Shown one piece after another: positions 36,975-46,439 of a stretch of DNA of 64,000 bases (its first letter is position 1; each line of letters begins with the position of its first letter). This DNA comes from an uncultured Erythrobacter sp. (GTDB lineage Bacteria > Pseudomonadota > Alphaproteobacteria > Sphingomonadales > Sphingomonadaceae): assembly GCA_947501005.1 (NCBI GenBank), contig CANMTU010000001.1:1-64000 (forward strand), in the 5' to 3' direction. The notes under the pieces are model-generated. The model had not been told where the DNA came from. It worked only from the letters and a program-made list of their open reading frames with translations, and did no database searches. The translations under genes were made by a program, and so were the position numbers.

Positions 36975-37858
36975 CGCGGGCGCTGATCACCGGCGTCACC
37001 GGTTTCATCGGCGGCCATCTCGCCAGCCTGTTGCTGCGGGAAGGCTGGGAGGTAGCAGCCTTGGTGCGTGCGGAAAGCGACACCGCGGCGCTCGATCCGC
37101 GTATTCAAATCCACCGCATTGCGGGCGAGGCAGGGGGTTTGATCGAAATACTGCACGATGTCCGGCCTGACATCGTGTTCCATCTCGCCTCGCTCTACCT
37201 CACCGATCACACTGCGGAACAGGTGCAAGATCTTGTCGCCTCGAACGTCCTGTTCCCGGCTTTGCTGGCCGAGGCGATGACGGCGACAGGCTGCCGCCGC
37301 CTGGTCAACACCGGCACTGCCTGGCAACATTTCGGCATGTCCGGTTACAATCCGGTCAATCTCTATGCTGCGACCAAACAGGCCGCGCTCGACCTGTTGC
37401 GCTATCACTGCGATGCACGCGAACTCTCGCTGATTACGCTCGAACTGTTTGATACTTACGGGCGCGGCGATCCGAGGCGCAAGCTGGTCCAGTTGCTGAT
37501 CGATGCCGCTTTGTCGGGCGAGCCCCTGGGCATGTCACCGGGCGAGCAGGTGATCGATCTCACGCATGTCGAAGACGTTGCCGAAGCCTTTCTGGTGGCG
37601 GGACGACGGCTGCTGGACACGGATGCGAAGCTGGACGAACGCTTTTTGATCTCGGGCGAACGATTGCGTGTACACGAACTGGTTACGCTGGTGGGCGATA
37701 CACTTGGTCGTCCGATGGCAGTGGAACTGGGTGCACGGCCCTATCGCCCGCGCGAGGTCATGCAGCCGGTGATGCCGGATCGACATGACCGCCTGCCTGG
37801 ATGGCAACCGCGCCGCCATCTCGTAACCGAATTGCCCGGACTGGCCGGGGCGGACTGA
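36971..37858 (+). CDS. NAD(P)-dependent sugar-nucleotide reductase/epimerase (SDR)
   Basis: A 295-aa extended SDR with ALITGVTGFIGGHLASLLL and the active-site YAATKQAALDLL (YxxxK), plus NTGTAWQHFG before it. It is coupled to the epimerase by a four-base overlap. In the pathway context it should reduce the C4 keto group to finish a CDP-3,6-dideoxyhexose, playing the role of AscF, Prt or Abe. The exact sugar cannot be read from sequence; with a preceding C5-epimerase, an L-configured product such as ascarylose is favoured. Confidence 0.82.
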   Translation: MTRALITGVTGFIGGHLASLLLREGWEVAALVRAESDTAALDPRIQIHRIAGEAGGLIEILHDVRPDIVFHLASLYLTDHTAEQVQDLVASNVLFPALLAEAMTATGCRRLVNTGTAWQHFGMSGYNPVNLYAATKQAALDLLRYHCDARELSLITLELFDTYGRGDPRRKLVQLLIDAALSGEPLGMSPGEQVIDLTHVEDVAEAFLVAGRRLLDTDAKLDERFLISGERLRVHELVTLVGDTLGRPMAVELGARPYRPREVMQPVMPDRHDRLPGWQPRRHLVTELPGLAGAD

Positions 37859-37870
37859 GGCGCACGGGCA

Positions 37871-39307
37871 GTGACAGGAAATAGCCGGACCGACCCATCG
37901 TTGCCGCCGGGACCAGCGGCGCCGGGCGGGTTGCCACAGGCGGGGCTGATCGGAACACTGCGTGCGCGACTGCGCGACCATTCGGCTTTCGGTCTGGGGA
38001 TCGCGGCGCAATTGCTGCAATATGGCTCCGGCCTTATTCTCCTGCCATTTATCGTCACGCGGCTGCCGGCGGCTGAAGTCGGTGTGTGGTACATTTTCAT
38101 CACGCTTCAGGGCTTGGTCGCGCTGGCCGATTTCGGTTTTCAACCGACTTTCTCGCGCAGCTTCTCATCTGCCTATGCCGGGGCGGAGCGGATTGCGCGG
38201 GAAGGCCACGCACCCACCGGTGGGGCGGCCAACCTTCCCTTAGTGCGGGACTTGCTGCGGCTCTGCCGCCGCTTCTACGGCGTCCTGGCATTGGTGGTGA
38301 TCGGCTTGCTGGCAGCTACCGGCGTGTTCTATCTACCCGTCGTTATTCGTGGTGAGGGAATCGCGGCGGGGGACGTGCAGGTCGCCTGGGCGGTTCTTTC
38401 AGCTGGTACCGCGCTGATGATCTATTTTTCATGGAACAATGGTTTTCTGTTCGGGGCGGGCCGCGTTTCCTCCACCTATTGGGGGCAGATTGCCAGTCGC
38501 GTGGGTTTCATCGTGATTGGCGGCGGGGCGCTGTTGGCGGGATGGGGCCTGATCGGACTGGCGATGGGCAATCTCGCTTCTGTAATCATGGCGCGCATCA
38601 TCCTCCAATGGCGCATGGCGCCCCTGCTGCGCGCCTTGCGAACGGTCTCGTCTTCCGGACACGCGCGAGACGCGAACGGTACGGACGAATTGTTCGCCGC
38701 GATCTGGCCCAATGCCGCACGGATGGGCCTGGTGGCGATCGGCGCCTTCTGTATTACTAGGCTGAACGTATTGGTCGCATCCAGCTTCTTCAGTCTGGAA
38801 GTCGCAGCCAGCTATGCCATCACCTTGCAGCTGATGAGCGCCGTCAATTCGGTCGCCCAACTGCCGATTGGTATTGCTGTGCCGCAGATGGTCCGGCTGC
38901 GTGTGACGGACCAATTCGATGCGCTGCGGTCGATGTGGCTGGCCCGCCAGGCCATGTTGCTGGGACTGTTTCTGACAGGCGTTCTGTTCATTGCCTTCGT
39001 GGCCGAGCCATTGCTCGCTTTCGTCGGCAGCAATGTACAACTGCTGCCCCTGCCGTTGATCGCACTGCTGGGCCTTGTCGCTCTGCTGGAAGCCAATCAT
39101 TCGGCGTGTGCGATGGTAATTACCACTGGCAACATGGTGCCCTTCGTCGCCTCTGCGCTGCTGTCTGGTCTGGCGGTGGCCGTGCTGTCGATCTGGAGCG
39201 CCTCGGCAGGAGTGGGCATCGCAGGACTGATCCTGGCGCAGGGAATCGTGCAGCTGGCATATAATAACTGGAAATGGCCACTTGAATTGTGGCGGGAACT
39301 GCACTGA
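37871..39307 (+). CDS. Wzx-type polysaccharide flippase
   Basis: A 478-aa integral membrane protein with roughly 12 hydrophobic segments and the oligosaccharide-flippase start FGLGIAAQLLQYGSGLILLP, then LADFGFQPTFSRSFSSAYAG. Members move undecaprenyl-linked repeat units across the inner membrane. It starts at GTG 37871, 12 bases after the reductase, and its stop overlaps the next glycosyltransferase start by one base (TGATG), so it is in the same operon. Confidence 0.88.
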   Translation: MTGNSRTDPSLPPGPAAPGGLPQAGLIGTLRARLRDHSAFGLGIAAQLLQYGSGLILLPFIVTRLPAAEVGVWYIFITLQGLVALADFGFQPTFSRSFSSAYAGAERIAREGHAPTGGAANLPLVRDLLRLCRRFYGVLALVVIGLLAATGVFYLPVVIRGEGIAAGDVQVAWAVLSAGTALMIYFSWNNGFLFGAGRVSSTYWGQIASRVGFIVIGGGALLAGWGLIGLAMGNLASVIMARIILQWRMAPLLRALRTVSSSGHARDANGTDELFAAIWPNAARMGLVAIGAFCITRLNVLVASSFFSLEVAASYAITLQLMSAVNSVAQLPIGIAVPQMVRLRVTDQFDALRSMWLARQAMLLGLFLTGVLFIAFVAEPLLAFVGSNVQLLPLPLIALLGLVALLEANHSACAMVITTGNMVPFVASALLSGLAVAVLSIWSASAGVGIAGLILAQGIVQLAYNNWKWPLELWRELH

Positions 39308-40347
39308 TGAACCCCTTTCTTGCGTATGACGGGTTTGCCGCGATCGACGGCATACCATCCCAGCTGGTTTGGGAGACCAATGCCCCGTCGCCCGACAGTC
39401 AGATGCCGCGCGCGACCATTGCAATTCCAACTTATCGCCGGTTCGATACCTTGCTCGAGGCGATCGCCAGCGCGGTAGAACAAACGGGAGTGCAAGCGCC
39501 CGATATCGTCATTGTTGACAATGAGGGTTTCGGAGCCAAGCCGGAAGCGGTCCGCACGGCGCTGACCGATAAGGGTGGATCGTGGATCCGTTATTTCGTC
39601 AACACCAGCAATCTCGGAATGTTCGGCAATTGGAACCGATGCATCGAACTTGCCCGAACCGACTGGCTGACAATCCTGAACGATGACGACTTGCTTCGCC
39701 CAGCCTTTCTGGCGCGGGCGTTGGCAACGCTGGATCGCATGCCACCGGCGGACGGGCTGATCTGCAAGAAGGGAACGCGTGACCGGCGAAGCAATCCTCC
39801 TGCACCCGTGGCGGCGGCGACGGGATTGCGCTCTCGGATCGGTCGGACCTTGCATCGCGCCGCGTTCCGAGGCGGGGCGATGCGGGTTGATGCGCGGCGC
39901 TTGTTCTTCGGCAATGAACTCGGCAATGGCGCAGGTTTGTTATTCCGGCGGGATGCTGCATTAGCGCTTGGCGGTTATGATGCGGATGCGGCACCTTCGG
40001 CTGATTTCCTCTTCCTTGTTCGTCTGGCCCTTGGAAAAGGACTTTACTGGTTGGATGAAGAACTGGCGGAAGTAGGGCTGGGCGACAATGAATCGATGGC
40101 ACCGGAAGTGCTTCGGCAATTCGTAGTGCAACTGCATGACCTGCGAACGCATATGGTCGGAAGGGTGGTGCCCCGAAGCTGGGCAAGGATGCTGCCCCTG
40201 CTGGCGGCCAACCATATTGCCGTAGCTAAGCTCGCTTGGGACGTAACGCTCGACCCTAAAGTGATTGGTCGAGAGATCGGGTTGATGCTGCCCGATCCCG
40301 ATCTGCGCAAGGAACGGTGGCTGCGGATGTGTAATGGGGTATTCTGA
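39307..40347 (+). CDS. glycosyltransferase family 2
   Basis: A 346-aa GT-A enzyme. After a 35-residue lead, RATIAIPTYRRFDTLLEAIA opens the fold, VIVDNEGFG follows, and the DxD-like metal motif is in WLTILNDDDLLRPAF. GAGLLFRRDAALALGGYD forms the acceptor-side block. No membrane segments, so it works on the inner face with nucleotide-sugar donors. Overlap with wzx supports a role in building the same repeat unit. Donor and acceptor are unknown. Confidence 0.9.
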   Translation: MNPFLAYDGFAAIDGIPSQLVWETNAPSPDSQMPRATIAIPTYRRFDTLLEAIASAVEQTGVQAPDIVIVDNEGFGAKPEAVRTALTDKGGSWIRYFVNTSNLGMFGNWNRCIELARTDWLTILNDDDLLRPAFLARALATLDRMPPADGLICKKGTRDRRSNPPAPVAAATGLRSRIGRTLHRAAFRGGAMRVDARRLFFGNELGNGAGLLFRRDAALALGGYDADAAPSADFLFLVRLALGKGLYWLDEELAEVGLGDNESMAPEVLRQFVVQLHDLRTHMVGRVVPRSWARMLPLLAANHIAVAKLAWDVTLDPKVIGREIGLMLPDPDLRKERWLRMCNGVF

Positions 40348-40430
40348 TGAGAGCGTATCGTTGTCTGTTCGCTCCTCGATGCGTATGGGGACGCATGGCT
40401 AGAACAATTCCAATCAGGTAATTTCTTTCT

Positions 40431-41765
40431 GTGAGTAACCTATCGCTATCAATGCAGAAGAAACCACTGGCTTGTGCCATGGAAGCCTATATTCGCCGTC
40501 TTGAAACCCCCGGAATGGTGCGCAGCACGACTCGCCGTATTTTAAAGGCCGTACAAACTCTTTTACCGGCCAGGCTGGTCCCACGTATCTTTACGTCTCA
40601 ATTGGCTCTTGGCGCTGCAGTGCCGCAGATATATCGGCCGGTTCACGAGAGAAAGTCTCAGAACGAACGAGTCCTTACGCTGGTCAGTCACGAGCTTTCA
40701 CCAACTGGTGCGCCCAAGCTTGCTTTGCAAGTTGCAAGAGCCTGTCTGAAAGATGGTTGGAAAGTAGTGGTGCTTAGTCCCAAAGATGGGACGTATCGGG
40801 ATCAATTTTTAAACCACGGCGCTACCGTGATCGTCGATCCGCGTACATTGGGGAGATGGTCGCTTGCTCGCAAACTGGAAAAATTGTCGGATGCCGTGCT
40901 ATGCAACACAATCGCTACAGCAGGCCTCATTCGCCATCTGCGATCCAAAGCTGTAATTTGGTATATACACGAAACAAAATATATTAACACGGTAGCAAAG
41001 TCTGGCATCGATCTTAGAGCGTTGCTGCGGCAGGTCGCGGAAATATGGGCATCGAGCCCCATGGTCTTCGATCACTTGGTACCGTACGCAGAAGAGTTGA
41101 AGATAATTGGCGCGGGAGTCGATCCTGTCAGGTCGTCGGTAGACACTTCTGGCTCTGCCGATTGCAAGCCATTACGCTTGCTGGTTTTAGGAAGTGTCGA
41201 AGTCCGAAAGGGGCAATTAATTCTGGCGCAAGCCTGCGCAAAATTGAGTCCACAGCAGCAGTATCAAATCGAAGTGGTGTTTTTTGGACAAGAGCTTGAG
41301 CCACATTATGCAAATGAGCTCAACCAGTTTGTAACGAGATTGCCAATGTTGCGCCGGCAAGGGGTGCTTTTGCCTGAGCAGGCTTTGCAGGAATTGGCAG
41401 AGGCGGATGGCGTGGTCATCCCATCGATTGATGAACCTCTTTCACTAGTAGCAGTCGAAGCCATGAGTGCTGGCAAGATCGTGATTTGCTCACAATCTTG
41501 CGGGATTGCTGGATATCTGGAGGATGACGTTTCCGCCTTTATCGCTGATCATCCGTCGGTCGACAAATTGGCCGCCACTTTGGCGCGCGCAATCGACGCA
41601 AGGGCAGATTGGCCTAGAATGTCGGACAACGCGTATAAAGTGTACGAACAGTGGTTTAGCCCTGCGGCCTTTGCCTGTCGCGTGTCCGAAGCGATGGATG
41701 GGATTACTTCTCGGCAGGCTGGCACCCAATTAAATCCGCAGCCCCATTTCGAAGCGCGGCGGTGA
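40431..41765 (+). CDS. GT4 glycosyltransferase, lower GC
   Basis: A 444-aa GT-B protein. The N-terminal domain has TLVSHELSPTGAPKLALQVA; the C-terminal donor domain has LRLLVLGSVEVRKGQLIL and IPSIDEPLSLVAVEAMSAGK with the conserved Glu. It starts at GTG 40431; ATG at 40452 is an alternative. Its codon use is visibly more AT-rich than neighbouring genes, suggesting a separate origin within the locus. An 83-base gap separates it from the preceding GT2. Confidence 0.87.
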   Translation: MSNLSLSMQKKPLACAMEAYIRRLETPGMVRSTTRRILKAVQTLLPARLVPRIFTSQLALGAAVPQIYRPVHERKSQNERVLTLVSHELSPTGAPKLALQVARACLKDGWKVVVLSPKDGTYRDQFLNHGATVIVDPRTLGRWSLARKLEKLSDAVLCNTIATAGLIRHLRSKAVIWYIHETKYINTVAKSGIDLRALLRQVAEIWASSPMVFDHLVPYAEELKIIGAGVDPVRSSVDTSGSADCKPLRLLVLGSVEVRKGQLILAQACAKLSPQQQYQIEVVFFGQELEPHYANELNQFVTRLPMLRRQGVLLPEQALQELAEADGVVIPSIDEPLSLVAVEAMSAGKIVICSQSCGIAGYLEDDVSAFIADHPSVDKLAATLARAIDARADWPRMSDNAYKVYEQWFSPAAFACRVSEAMDGITSRQAGTQLNPQPHFEARR

Positions 41766-41774
41766 CGCTCCATC

Positions 41775-42662
41775 ATGGCCTTCTTCGCCGATAACGATCC
41801 GATAGAAAAAATCATCCGATATGATGGATTGACGCGGGATTGGACATTCGTGCCATCTCTCCCCCGGCCGGGGACTTTGGTCCATCGCGCTAAGGCGTGG
41901 GCCGTTGGCCGCATTCAGTCGCCTTGTTCTCGTATTCTGAAACCGGTTTCGCCGAAAGCGCGCTGGGTTCTCTACTTCATGTATTTGCCCGATGGTTCGT
42001 TGACTATTGCGCACCGCTTCACACTGCAACGCCTAGCTGCGCTATATACAGGGCTGCTGGTCGTCGCCGCTCTACCCGATGGCGCTGCTGTGCCAAGCGA
42101 AGTCTTCGACTACGCCGATGCTGCGATTGTTAAAAACCTGAACGGTTATGACTTCTCCGCTTACGCTATCGGCCTACGCGCTATCGAGCAAGGCAGTCCA
42201 GGGTGCGCAGTGTTCGTTCTTAATGATTCAGTGTACGGTCCGTTCTCCGACCTAAACCAGGAATTTGCTACCGCACCGTGGGATTTTACCGGTTATACGG
42301 GCTTTTCCATGATCGAGAACCACATCCAGTCCTATGCCTTCATGCTGAAGCGCGTGGACCGTACAACGTTGGATGCCCTGCATTCCGTTTTCCCTGAAAA
42401 CTATGCATATGATCGCTACAAAGACGTGGTGTTCCAGCAGGAAACGAGGCTTGCGCGGGTTGCGAGCCGTTCGATGTCAGTCGGTGCGCGCTGGTTCGCC
42501 GATTATCGGACCGCCGCCGATCCTTCATTCTTTGCAGCGCTGTCGCTTATGGAGACCGGCTTTCCGTTTCTTAAAAAGTCGCTGCTAAATCGCCGTCCGG
42601 ACATTTACGACCGTGACATAATCGTCGCGGCACTCGAAAATCTCGGTCATCCCCTACCGTGA
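41775..42662 (+). CDS. rhamnan synthesis F (RgpF)-like protein
   Basis: A 295-aa protein resembling the RgpF family. It has YFMYLPDGSLT, KNLNGYDFSAYAIGLRAI, the diagnostic FVLNDSVYGPFSDLN, and then an ENHIQSYAFMLKR block. RgpF proteins transfer or help transfer rhamnose-type side chains during polysaccharide assembly. It lies 10 bases after the GT4 gene. It is shorter than streptococcal RgpF (about 580 aa), representing the core domain only. Confidence 0.82.
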   Translation: MAFFADNDPIEKIIRYDGLTRDWTFVPSLPRPGTLVHRAKAWAVGRIQSPCSRILKPVSPKARWVLYFMYLPDGSLTIAHRFTLQRLAALYTGLLVVAALPDGAAVPSEVFDYADAAIVKNLNGYDFSAYAIGLRAIEQGSPGCAVFVLNDSVYGPFSDLNQEFATAPWDFTGYTGFSMIENHIQSYAFMLKRVDRTTLDALHSVFPENYAYDRYKDVVFQQETRLARVASRSMSVGARWFADYRTAADPSFFAALSLMETGFPFLKKSLLNRRPDIYDRDIIVAALENLGHPLP

Positions 42663-42692
42663 ACCAAGGCACAGTTTGACGCTATCGTCGGA

Positions 42693-44177
42693 ATGGCTGT
42701 AGAGCGGCCAGTGCTCCGGGCTGACTTGAAATATGGTGGCGAAATAGAACGACTGGCGGAGTGCGATTGTTCGTACCGGTATAATGACGTGAACGTTCAG
42801 AGATCCATTCATTCGAACGTCCTGCGCCGTACGGCGCTAGGCAAGGCGACGCAGAACCGGCGGATCCGGGCCTATGGCCTGCTGATCGCAAGCGATCTTG
42901 TCGCCATTCTATCTGCTTTCTTCGGCGCCAATGCTTTGCATTTGGGGGCTGACAGTTTTCAACACGCCACCACGATGACCGCCGTTATCATTCCGATCTT
43001 CCTATGGGATGCGGTGATTAATCGTGCCTATGGCGCGCGCGTTCTTGAACGGCCACGCGAAGGAGCGGTTAAAGCAGTCCGTGCGCTGGTTTTCAGTGCA
43101 ATAGCCCTTTTGATCCTCGCCTATTCCTTCAAGACGGGCGCCGCCTTTTCCCGCATCATCTTTTGGAGCGGGGCGACTATGGCAAGTTGTCTCATCCTGT
43201 TTGGCCGGCTGATGCTCGGCCGGTTGTTCATTCGGCATTTCGGAGGCGTTCCATTCAACACCGTGGTAATCACGGACGGTATCGAATGGCAGGGTCTGGA
43301 AAGCGATTACGTCGTTGACGCCCGTGCGCTGAATTTCGATCCGACGACAGACGATCCCTATCATTATCACGATCTTTCGACCGAGATCACGGGAGCCGAT
43401 CGCGTCCTCGTGGTTTGCTCGGACGAGCATGCCGTTGCCTGGTCCAGAGTGCTCAAGTCGCTTGCCGTTGACGGGGAAATTCTTGGACCCGACTTCGACC
43501 GCTTGGGCGCGATCGGGATCAATCATCACGCCGGCCGGCAGACGATCGTGGTGTCGGCCGGGCCGTTGCATCTCCGCGAGCGCATTCAAAAACGGGTATT
43601 CGACATCGTGGTAGCATCGTGTGCGCTGCTGGTCTTGGCTCCCGTGCTTTTAGCAGTCGCCGTGGCAATCCGCTGGGAATCGCCTGGACCGGTATTCTTC
43701 CGGCAGCAACGGATTGGAAGAGACAACCGGCTGTTCTGGATGTTCAAGTTCCGCAGTATGTATACCGCGCAATGCGATGCCAGTGCCGCCCAACTGACAA
43801 CCCGCGGGGGAGACAGCCGCGTTACCCGTGTGGGTGAATTCATACGACGCAACAGTCTGGATGAATTGCCGCAGTTCATCAATGTGTTGCGCGGCGAGAT
43901 GAGCGTGGTCGGTCCGCGCCCGCACGCGCTGTCAGCCAAGGCAGCAGAAAAGCTTTATTGGGAAATTGACCAGCGCTATCGCCACCGCCATGTGGTCAAG
44001 CCTGGTGTGACCGGCCTGGCGCAAATCCGCGGTTATCGCGGTGCGACAGTCGAGCAGACCGATCTGACCAACCGGCTCGCATCCGATCTCGAATATTTGA
44101 GCGATTGGTCGCTGACCACGGATATGTGGATCCTGTTCCGCACCATATTCGTGTTGCGGCACGACAATGCGTTCTGA
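42693..44177 (+). CDS. polyprenyl-phosphate glycosylphosphotransferase (initiating enzyme)
   Basis: Up to 494 aa. Four to five N-terminal membrane segments (about 60-180) lead to a CoA-binding-like region and a C-terminal bacterial sugar transferase domain. The latter holds KRVFDIVVASCALLVLAPVL, FFRQQRIGRDNRLFWMFKFR, RRNSLDELPQFINV and GEMSVVGPRPH. Such enzymes place the first sugar phosphate on undecaprenyl phosphate. The start may instead be GTG 42789, since residues 1-32 look atypical. Confidence 0.92.
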   Translation: MAVERPVLRADLKYGGEIERLAECDCSYRYNDVNVQRSIHSNVLRRTALGKATQNRRIRAYGLLIASDLVAILSAFFGANALHLGADSFQHATTMTAVIIPIFLWDAVINRAYGARVLERPREGAVKAVRALVFSAIALLILAYSFKTGAAFSRIIFWSGATMASCLILFGRLMLGRLFIRHFGGVPFNTVVITDGIEWQGLESDYVVDARALNFDPTTDDPYHYHDLSTEITGADRVLVVCSDEHAVAWSRVLKSLAVDGEILGPDFDRLGAIGINHHAGRQTIVVSAGPLHLRERIQKRVFDIVVASCALLVLAPVLLAVAVAIRWESPGPVFFRQQRIGRDNRLFWMFKFRSMYTAQCDASAAQLTTRGGDSRVTRVGEFIRRNSLDELPQFINVLRGEMSVVGPRPHALSAKAAEKLYWEIDQRYRHRHVVKPGVTGLAQIRGYRGATVEQTDLTNRLASDLEYLSDWSLTTDMWILFRTIFVLRHDNAF

Positions 44178-45147
44178 AAACCCGGATATGATTGCAACGG
44201 ACACGGCACGTTGGACCGCCAATGCGGACCGGATCTCGGTCGTCATACCGGTGTTGAATGCTGGTCCCTTCCTGAAGGATCTGCTGCCCGCACTGGCGCG
44301 ACAGGGGCTTCCCCATGATCGTTTCCTTGTGCTCGATTCCCAGTCGAGCGACGATAGCGCTGCGGCTTTCCGGGAATTTGGCGCGACGGTCGTCGAGGTG
44401 GAGCAGGCGACTTTCAATCATGGCGGAACGCGCCAGCTGGCGGTTGAGATGCGACCGGAGGCCGAGTTCGTGGTCATGCTAACGCAGGATGCAATTCCGC
44501 AAGGGAAAGATACGCTGGCGCGTCTCGTTTCCGCTTTTGACGATAAGCAAGTGGGCATGGCCTATGGCCGGCAACTGCCTCGGCCCAACGCCCGTGCGAT
44601 CGAGCGTCATGCGCGACTGTTCAATTATCCACCTACCAGCGAAAGCCGCTCGCTGGCAGACGCCCCGCGATACGGGGTCAAGACAGTTTTCTGTTCCGAC
44701 AGCTTCGCGGCCTATCGCAAGGAGGCGCTACTGGAAGCAGGTGGTTTCCCTCGTGATGCCTTTTTTGCCGAGGATCAGCTGGTCGCAGGTCGGATGCTGA
44801 TCGAAGGTTGGCAGATTGCCTATCGAGGCGATGCCGAGGCAATCCATAGCCACGACTACTCGATTGCCGAGGAATTTCGCCGCTATTTCGACGTGGGCGT
44901 ATTTCACGGCCGCAATCGCTGGCTCCTCGACACCTACGGACGGGCCGAGGGGGAGGGGGTGCGCTTCGCCCGTTCCGAACTGGCTTATCTCCTGCGGCAC
45001 GAACCCCTACGGATCCCCTCGGCAGGTCTACGGCTTGTCGCCAAATATGCCGGGTATCGGATGGGGCAGCGGGAGGCTTCGCTATCCAACCGCTGGAAAC
45101 AGCGTTTGTCGATGCAGCCTTTTTACTGGCGGCGCCAATCCACCTAA
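44167..45147 (+). CDS. glycosyltransferase family 2 (rhamnosyltransferase-like)
   Basis: A 326-aa GT-A enzyme. ISVVIPVLNAGPFLKDLLPA opens the fold; LDSQSSDDSAA, FNHGGTRQLA and VMLTQDAIPQGKD with the metal-binding Asp follow; AEDQLVAGRMLIEGW is the catalytic block. The NHGGTRN-like motif is typical of rhamnosyltransferases of this family, although the donor may be another deoxysugar. It overlaps the preceding gene by 11 bases and ends the first plus-strand operon, facing the minus-strand export operon. Confidence 0.9.
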   Translation: MRSENPDMIATDTARWTANADRISVVIPVLNAGPFLKDLLPALARQGLPHDRFLVLDSQSSDDSAAAFREFGATVVEVEQATFNHGGTRQLAVEMRPEAEFVVMLTQDAIPQGKDTLARLVSAFDDKQVGMAYGRQLPRPNARAIERHARLFNYPPTSESRSLADAPRYGVKTVFCSDSFAAYRKEALLEAGGFPRDAFFAEDQLVAGRMLIEGWQIAYRGDAEAIHSHDYSIAEEFRRYFDVGVFHGRNRWLLDTYGRAEGEGVRFARSELAYLLRHEPLRIPSAGLRLVAKYAGYRMGQREASLSNRWKQRLSMQPFYWRRQST

Positions 45148-45184
45148 GGCAGGCAACGCCCACTTTCTTGGCCGACTGCCAGTC

Positions 45185-46426
45185 CTAGTGGATGGTGACG
45201 GAACTGATTGCCAGTGCTCTGGCATCGAGCCGGTCACGCGCGGCCAGCACCAGTCGCTGCCCCTCACAACCTTGCTGCGGAACGGTGAAGCCGACGCCGG
45301 ATAATTCGTTGTTCCGCGTAGCGAAGCTGCGCAGCAGCGCCTGATTGGACGGCAGGCAATAGACCATCCATTCGACCGGCGATTGCGCATTGTCGCCGGC
45401 TTCGAGCGAGGTGTCGATGCGATACGTGCCGGGGGAGAGGCTCATCAACTGTGCGATCATTGCGCTGCCGCCACGTGCTCCCGGATCGATCTGCAGCACC
45501 GGACTTTTCGCGCCTTCGCGAAAATAGACGAAGCTATCGGCCTCTGGCGGCATCTGCCATTCGAACGGGCTGAGCGGAAGGCGTTCGCCGCGCGTCGCGA
45601 CCGATCGGAAAGCGCTGTCGAACGGCACACTCGCGGATGCGGTAGCGGGCAGGTCGAAATGATCTTTCCAATATGTTTGGGCCTGCGAGAAGTTGCCGGT
45701 ATCGACCATGCGTTCGACCAGCGCCATGCGTTCGATCGGATTGGTCGGAGCATCCGTCTTGTCGAGTTCATCCATCAGCAGAGCCGCCTTTGACAGAGAG
45801 CCCTCTGGCAATTCGTTGCGGATCAACCCGAAGAAAAAGGATCCGCGCCATTCAGGATTGCGCCGCAAATGGTCGGCCAGATAACGGCGCGAAACTGCGT
45901 CATCCAAGCCAGCGATCAGAACAAACTTGGTGATTTCGGGCCGCACCTGACGCCGGGACAGCGCATCGATCCAGTCCATCACCCGGCCCGGATCGCCTTG
46001 GGTCGCTGCATCACGCACCGCCCACAAACTTAGCGGAGTATCGCGCCAGCCGAGCCGTTCGGCGGTGCGCAGGATACGGGTCGAAGCGGGCTCATCAATC
46101 GCTTGCAGCGCCGTTCCGAGGATGCGCATTGGCCGCACGTTCATCGGATCCGCGAGCACCGCCTGTCGGCCGACGCGTACGGCCGCAGCATATTGCTCGG
46201 CCGCAAGATGGGCCTGTGTAAGCTGGGCACCGGCGGCGGGGTGGATGGCCGGATCGAACTGGGCCAGGAGGACTGGATTGTCGCTGCGTGCGGCGACGGC
46301 TGCCAGCGCCTGCTTCCCTGTAAACCAGACGAGCAATACAGCCCCTGACAGAACGACAGCCATGCGGAGCAGGGCAATCGGGGACCGGCGACTGGACCGG
46401 GCGGACTGGGAAGAGTCAGTGGACAT
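45185..46426 (-). CDS. membrane-anchored TPR-like protein of the EPS operon, 413 aa
   Basis: One N-terminal membrane segment (about 20-42) anchors a periplasmic helical region with TPR-like spacing (AAAVRVGRQAVLADPMNVRP and repeats to about 260). A C-terminal beta-rich domain (about 270-413) follows. It is the last gene of the minus-strand operon, 13 bases after the tyrosine kinase gene. Similar uncharacterised proteins accompany Wza/Wzc in sphingomonads, so it may scaffold polymer export; no known enzyme motif is visible. Confidence 0.72.
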   Translation of the reverse strand: MSTDSSQSARSSRRSPIALLRMAVVLSGAVLLVWFTGKQALAAVAARSDNPVLLAQFDPAIHPAAGAQLTQAHLAAEQYAAAVRVGRQAVLADPMNVRPMRILGTALQAIDEPASTRILRTAERLGWRDTPLSLWAVRDAATQGDPGRVMDWIDALSRRQVRPEITKFVLIAGLDDAVSRRYLADHLRRNPEWRGSFFFGLIRNELPEGSLSKAALLMDELDKTDAPTNPIERMALVERMVDTGNFSQAQTYWKDHFDLPATASASVPFDSAFRSVATRGERLPLSPFEWQMPPEADSFVYFREGAKSPVLQIDPGARGGSAMIAQLMSLSPGTYRIDTSLEAGDNAQSPVEWMVYCLPSNQALLRSFATRNNELSGVGFTVPQQGCEGQRLVLAARDRLDARALAISSVTIH

Positions 46427-46439
46427 CGGATGAACCCTG

